Both the position numbers and the translations under genes were made by a program. A stretch of 7,995 nt of DNA from a bacterium (lineage in GTDB: Bacteria; Actinomycetota; Acidimicrobiia; Acidimicrobiales; Bin134): contig JAPPKI010000523.1 of the NCBI GenBank assembly GCA_028820035.1, forward strand, positions 1 through 7,995, written 5' to 3'. Each line of letters opens with the position of its first letter. Positions within the stretch are counted from its first letter, which is position 1. Positions 5,667-7,995 of this stretch are shown here, piece by piece. The notes beneath the pieces were generated by a model. It worked only from the letters and a program-made list of their open reading frames with translations. It did no database searches and was not told where the DNA came from.

Positions 5667-7868
5667 TTGGAAGAGCAGCCATCTCAAAGCGAGTCCATCG
5701 ACGCGCTGGCCACCACGGTGCTGGAAGGGGAGGCCGCTCGGCGGGACGCCCAAAAGGCTGAGGTCCTTTTTCCTGACGACCTGTTGCCCGGTGTGGGCGG
5801 CGAACAGACGACGCTCAGAGAGGGCCTGCGCAAAGGGGGCTTTCAGACCTTCGTCGTCTTGTTGGCGCTGAACAGCCTCGACGAGCTGGAGAACAGCGCG
5901 GTGGCCATCCTGGGGCCCGACATTGGCGAGAGCTTTGGGGTGAGCGACGGGACCATCACCGCCATCAGCACCGCCTCCCTCATGTTCTTCGTGCTGGGGG
6001 CTGGGCCGATGGGTTGGCTGGCCGACCGCTTCCGGCGAGGCCCTATCGTCGGCATCGCCAGCGGGACTTTCGCCGCCTTCAGCGCTCTGACTGGGGCCGC
6101 GGTCAACGCCTTGATGTTCTTCTTCATGCGGTTTTTCACCGGTGTCTCCAAGGCCAACACCATCACCGTCCATCCCAGCATGCTGGCCGACACCTACCCC
6201 ATCGGCATCCGAGGCCGAATGTTCACCACATTCGCGGGTGTTGGCCGCGTATTTGGGACGATGAGCCCGATCCTCGCCGGAGGCATCGCTGTTTGGGTTG
6301 GAGGAACTGAGGGGTGGCGCTGGTCGTTCTACCTGCTGGGGCTGCCCACTGCGGCTTTAGCGGCGTTCGCCTTTTTCCTAAGAGAACCAAAAAGGGGCCA
6401 GTGGGAACAAGAGCATGTGCTGGGGGCTGGCTTCGAGCAAGACGACAAGATGCCGATCTCGGTGGAAGCCGCCTTCACCCGCATCTGGAGCATCGACTTC
6501 ATCCGAAATATGACCATCGCATTCGCGGCGATCGGCTTTTCCCTCTTTCCGGCGGGCTCAATCCAATCGTTCTTCCTGGAAGAAGAGTTCGGACTCAATC
6601 CACTGGAGAGGGGCCTAGCAGTTGCCCCGGGGGGCCTCGGGCTCCTGGTGTTCATACCGTTGGTCGGTCGATGGTTTGACGCGACCTACCGCTTAGACCC
6701 CCAGAAGGCGATGCGAATCATCGGGCTGCTGCTGTTGCCCATCGGAGTGCTCATCCCGATTCAATACTCGATGCCAAACCTCACATTGTTCATTGTGTTT
6801 TCCGCCCTCAACTCCACCTTCTTAGGCGGTGCATTTGCCTTGGTGCAGCCTGCGGTGCAGGCCGTATTCCCACCTCGGTTGCGGGGCATGGGCACGGCAA
6901 TCCTCACCTTTTTTATGGTGATGGCAGGCGGAGTTGCCGGCGGGATCATCGCTGGCTTTCTCCAAGACGAAATCGGGGAACGCTTCTCTGTCAGCATCAT
7001 CGCCGCAATTGGCATGCCTTTGGGGGCCTACTTCATCCTCCGCGGCGCCAATCGAGTGCGCCGGGACCTGTCGCTGATCGTGAGCGAGCTGCATGAAGAG
7101 CAGATCGAACAGAAGCGCCGAGCTGAGACCGATCCCGAGAACATCCCGGCCATCCAATTGTCCCAAGTGGACTTCAGCTACGGGCAGGTTCAGGTGCTGT
7201 TCGATCTTGGCTTCGAGGTGCGCAAGCACGAGACCCTGGCCCTACTGGGGACGAACGGTGCGGGCAAGTCCACCGCGCTCAAGGTGATCACTGGTCTGGC
7301 AATCCCAGAGCGGGGGGTGGTGCGGCTACACGGCAAGACCATCACCTTCGCCACCCCCGAGCAGCGAGCGGCCATGGGGTTGCACATGCTGCCCGGCGGG
7401 GCCGGGGTGTGGAGCGACCTCTCGGTTCACGACAACCTCCTCATGGGGGCCTACGCCTACCGGAAGGACTCCGAAGACCGGGACCGGCGAATCGAGAAGG
7501 TCTTCGAGATGTTCCCCGACCTGGCCCAGCGACCCAGGGAGAGGGCGGGCAACCTCTCGGGTGGCCAGCAGCAAATGCTGGCTTTGGCCCGGGTGATGCT
7601 CCACGAGCCCGAGGTGTTGATGATCGACGAGCTGTCGCTGGGCTTGGCCCCGGTGGTGGTGCAATCGCTGTTGGAGACGGTCGAGGAGCTCAAGGACCAG
7701 GGCCAGACCATGATCATCGTGGAGCAGTCGCTGAACGTGGCGCTGGCCATCTCCGACCGGGCCGTGTTCTTGGAGAAGGGCCAGGTGCGCTTTGAGGGCC
7801 CGGCCCAGGAGCTGGCCGAACGAGACGATCTGGCTAGAGCGGTTTTCCTGGGCACCGAGGGCGGCTGA
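5667..7868 (+). CDS. MFS permease fused to LivF-like ABC ATPase
   Basis: One frame encodes two transporter families. Numbering from a TTG at 5667 gives 733 residues. Residues about 59-460 are an MFS domain with many hydrophobic helices and motif A, GWLADRFRRG (116-125). Residues about 493-733 are an ABC ATPase: Walker A GTNGAGKST (528-536), signature LSGGQQQ (630-636), Walker B with D654/E655, and SLGLAP in the D-loop position. It is LivF-like, ending in IIVEQ (683-687), where the H-loop His of canonical ATPases is Gln. The Q-loop position reads LPGGAGVW, with Gly instead of Gln or Glu. A LivH-like gene follows with 1-nt overlap, so the ATPase probably energises that permease with a LivG partner downstream. 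The start is uncertain: the frame is open back to ATG 5514, but that overlaps the sulfatase start. TTG 5667 has GGGGG 6 nt upstream; TTG 5622 is another option. I recall similar fusions in actinobacterial genomes, unverified here. Confidence 0.9.
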   Translation: MEEQPSQSESIDALATTVLEGEAARRDAQKAEVLFPDDLLPGVGGEQTTLREGLRKGGFQTFVVLLALNSLDELENSAVAILGPDIGESFGVSDGTITAISTASLMFFVLGAGPMGWLADRFRRGPIVGIASGTFAAFSALTGAAVNALMFFFMRFFTGVSKANTITVHPSMLADTYPIGIRGRMFTTFAGVGRVFGTMSPILAGGIAVWVGGTEGWRWSFYLLGLPTAALAAFAFFLREPKRGQWEQEHVLGAGFEQDDKMPISVEAAFTRIWSIDFIRNMTIAFAAIGFSLFPAGSIQSFFLEEEFGLNPLERGLAVAPGGLGLLVFIPLVGRWFDATYRLDPQKAMRIIGLLLLPIGVLIPIQYSMPNLTLFIVFSALNSTFLGGAFALVQPAVQAVFPPRLRGMGTAILTFFMVMAGGVAGGIIAGFLQDEIGERFSVSIIAAIGMPLGAYFILRGANRVRRDLSLIVSELHEEQIEQKRRAETDPENIPAIQLSQVDFSYGQVQVLFDLGFEVRKHETLALLGTNGAGKSTALKVITGLAIPERGVVRLHGKTITFATPEQRAAMGLHMLPGGAGVWSDLSVHDNLLMGAYAYRKDSEDRDRRIEKVFEMFPDLAQRPRERAGNLSGGQQQMLALARVMLHEPEVLMIDELSLGLAPVVVQSLLETVEELKDQGQTMIIVEQSLNVALAISDRAVFLEKGQVRFEGPAQELAERDDLARAVFLGTEGG

Positions 7869-7995
7869 TGGAAATCGCCTCCGCCTCTGTGATCGGGACC
7901 TGGATCACCCAGCAATTGGCCTTCAACGGGGTGGTCAACGGCCTGGTCACCGGGCTGGTGGCCTTGGGGATCGTGCTGATCTACCGGTCCACCCG
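7868..7995 (+). CDS. LivH-like branched-chain amino-acid-type ABC permease, N-terminus only
   Basis: The ATG at 7868-7870 shares its A with the TGA of the MFS-ABC gene, so translation is probably coupled. The 42 visible codons encode a short leader, then NGVVNGLVTGLVALGIVLIY followed by Arg-Ser-Thr. This is the typical first membrane helix of LivH-type permeases, in which a G-rich helix leads into a YRST(R) end. The rest lies outside the window. The full protein should pair with a LivM-like permease and carry the same solute as the LivF-like domain upstream. The identification rests on this short segment plus context. Confidence 0.82.
   Translation, partial: MEIASASVIGTWITQQLAFNGVVNGLVTGLVALGIVLIYRST

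Overview
The window is high-GC and densely coded. It looks like chromosome from a GC-rich actinobacterium, perhaps Acidimicrobiia or a relative. That placement rests on codon usage, GTG/TTG start candidates and an MFS-LivF fusion type that I remember from such genomes; it was not tested by a search.

Layout. Two divergent transcription units face away from a gap of about 100 bp at 5570-5666. The minus-strand unit reads, in order of transcription: a cytoplasmic formylglycine-type sulfatase (5569-3995), a lipoprotein type I solute-binding protein (3953-2439), a TlpA/redoxin-like protein (2425-1403), and an acyl-CoA synthetase of the 4-coumarate-CoA ligase type (from 1396, running off the left edge). 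Gaps between these genes are 41, 13 and 6 nt, so they probably form one operon. The plus-strand unit holds an MFS permease fused to a LivF-like ABC ATPase (5667-7868, start inferred) and the first 42 codons of a LivH-like permease (from 7868, running off the right edge), joined by a 1-nt stop/start overlap. No tRNA, rRNA, CRISPR array, insertion sequence or convincing terminator was found. No stretch above 300 bases lacks a gene.

Main discovery. The redoxin gene looks split into two ORFs (2425-2018 and 1954-1403), but both lie in one frame with no indel. They are separated by a single TGA at 2020-2018, which sits where the thioredoxin-fold active-site cysteine is expected (F-S-S-W-[TGA]-G-C). 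Twenty nucleotides after the TGA is a perfect 6-bp hairpin with a CGGGU loop, matching the expected form and spacing of a bacterial SECIS element. TGA serves as a real stop in two other genes here, so selenocysteine insertion explains it better than a changed genetic code. The product would be a 340-residue selenoprotein with a U-G-C redox motif, an N-terminal CxxxxC segment and a C-terminal TPR-like helical segment.

Possible joint role (inference). The solute-binding lipoprotein and the LivH/LivF-like parts could import an organic solute. The sulfatase, which has no signal peptide, could remove a sulfate ester in the cytosol, and the CoA ligase could activate a carboxylate. The selenoprotein would give thiol/selenol redox or peroxide-handling capacity. 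The substrate cannot be read from the sequence.
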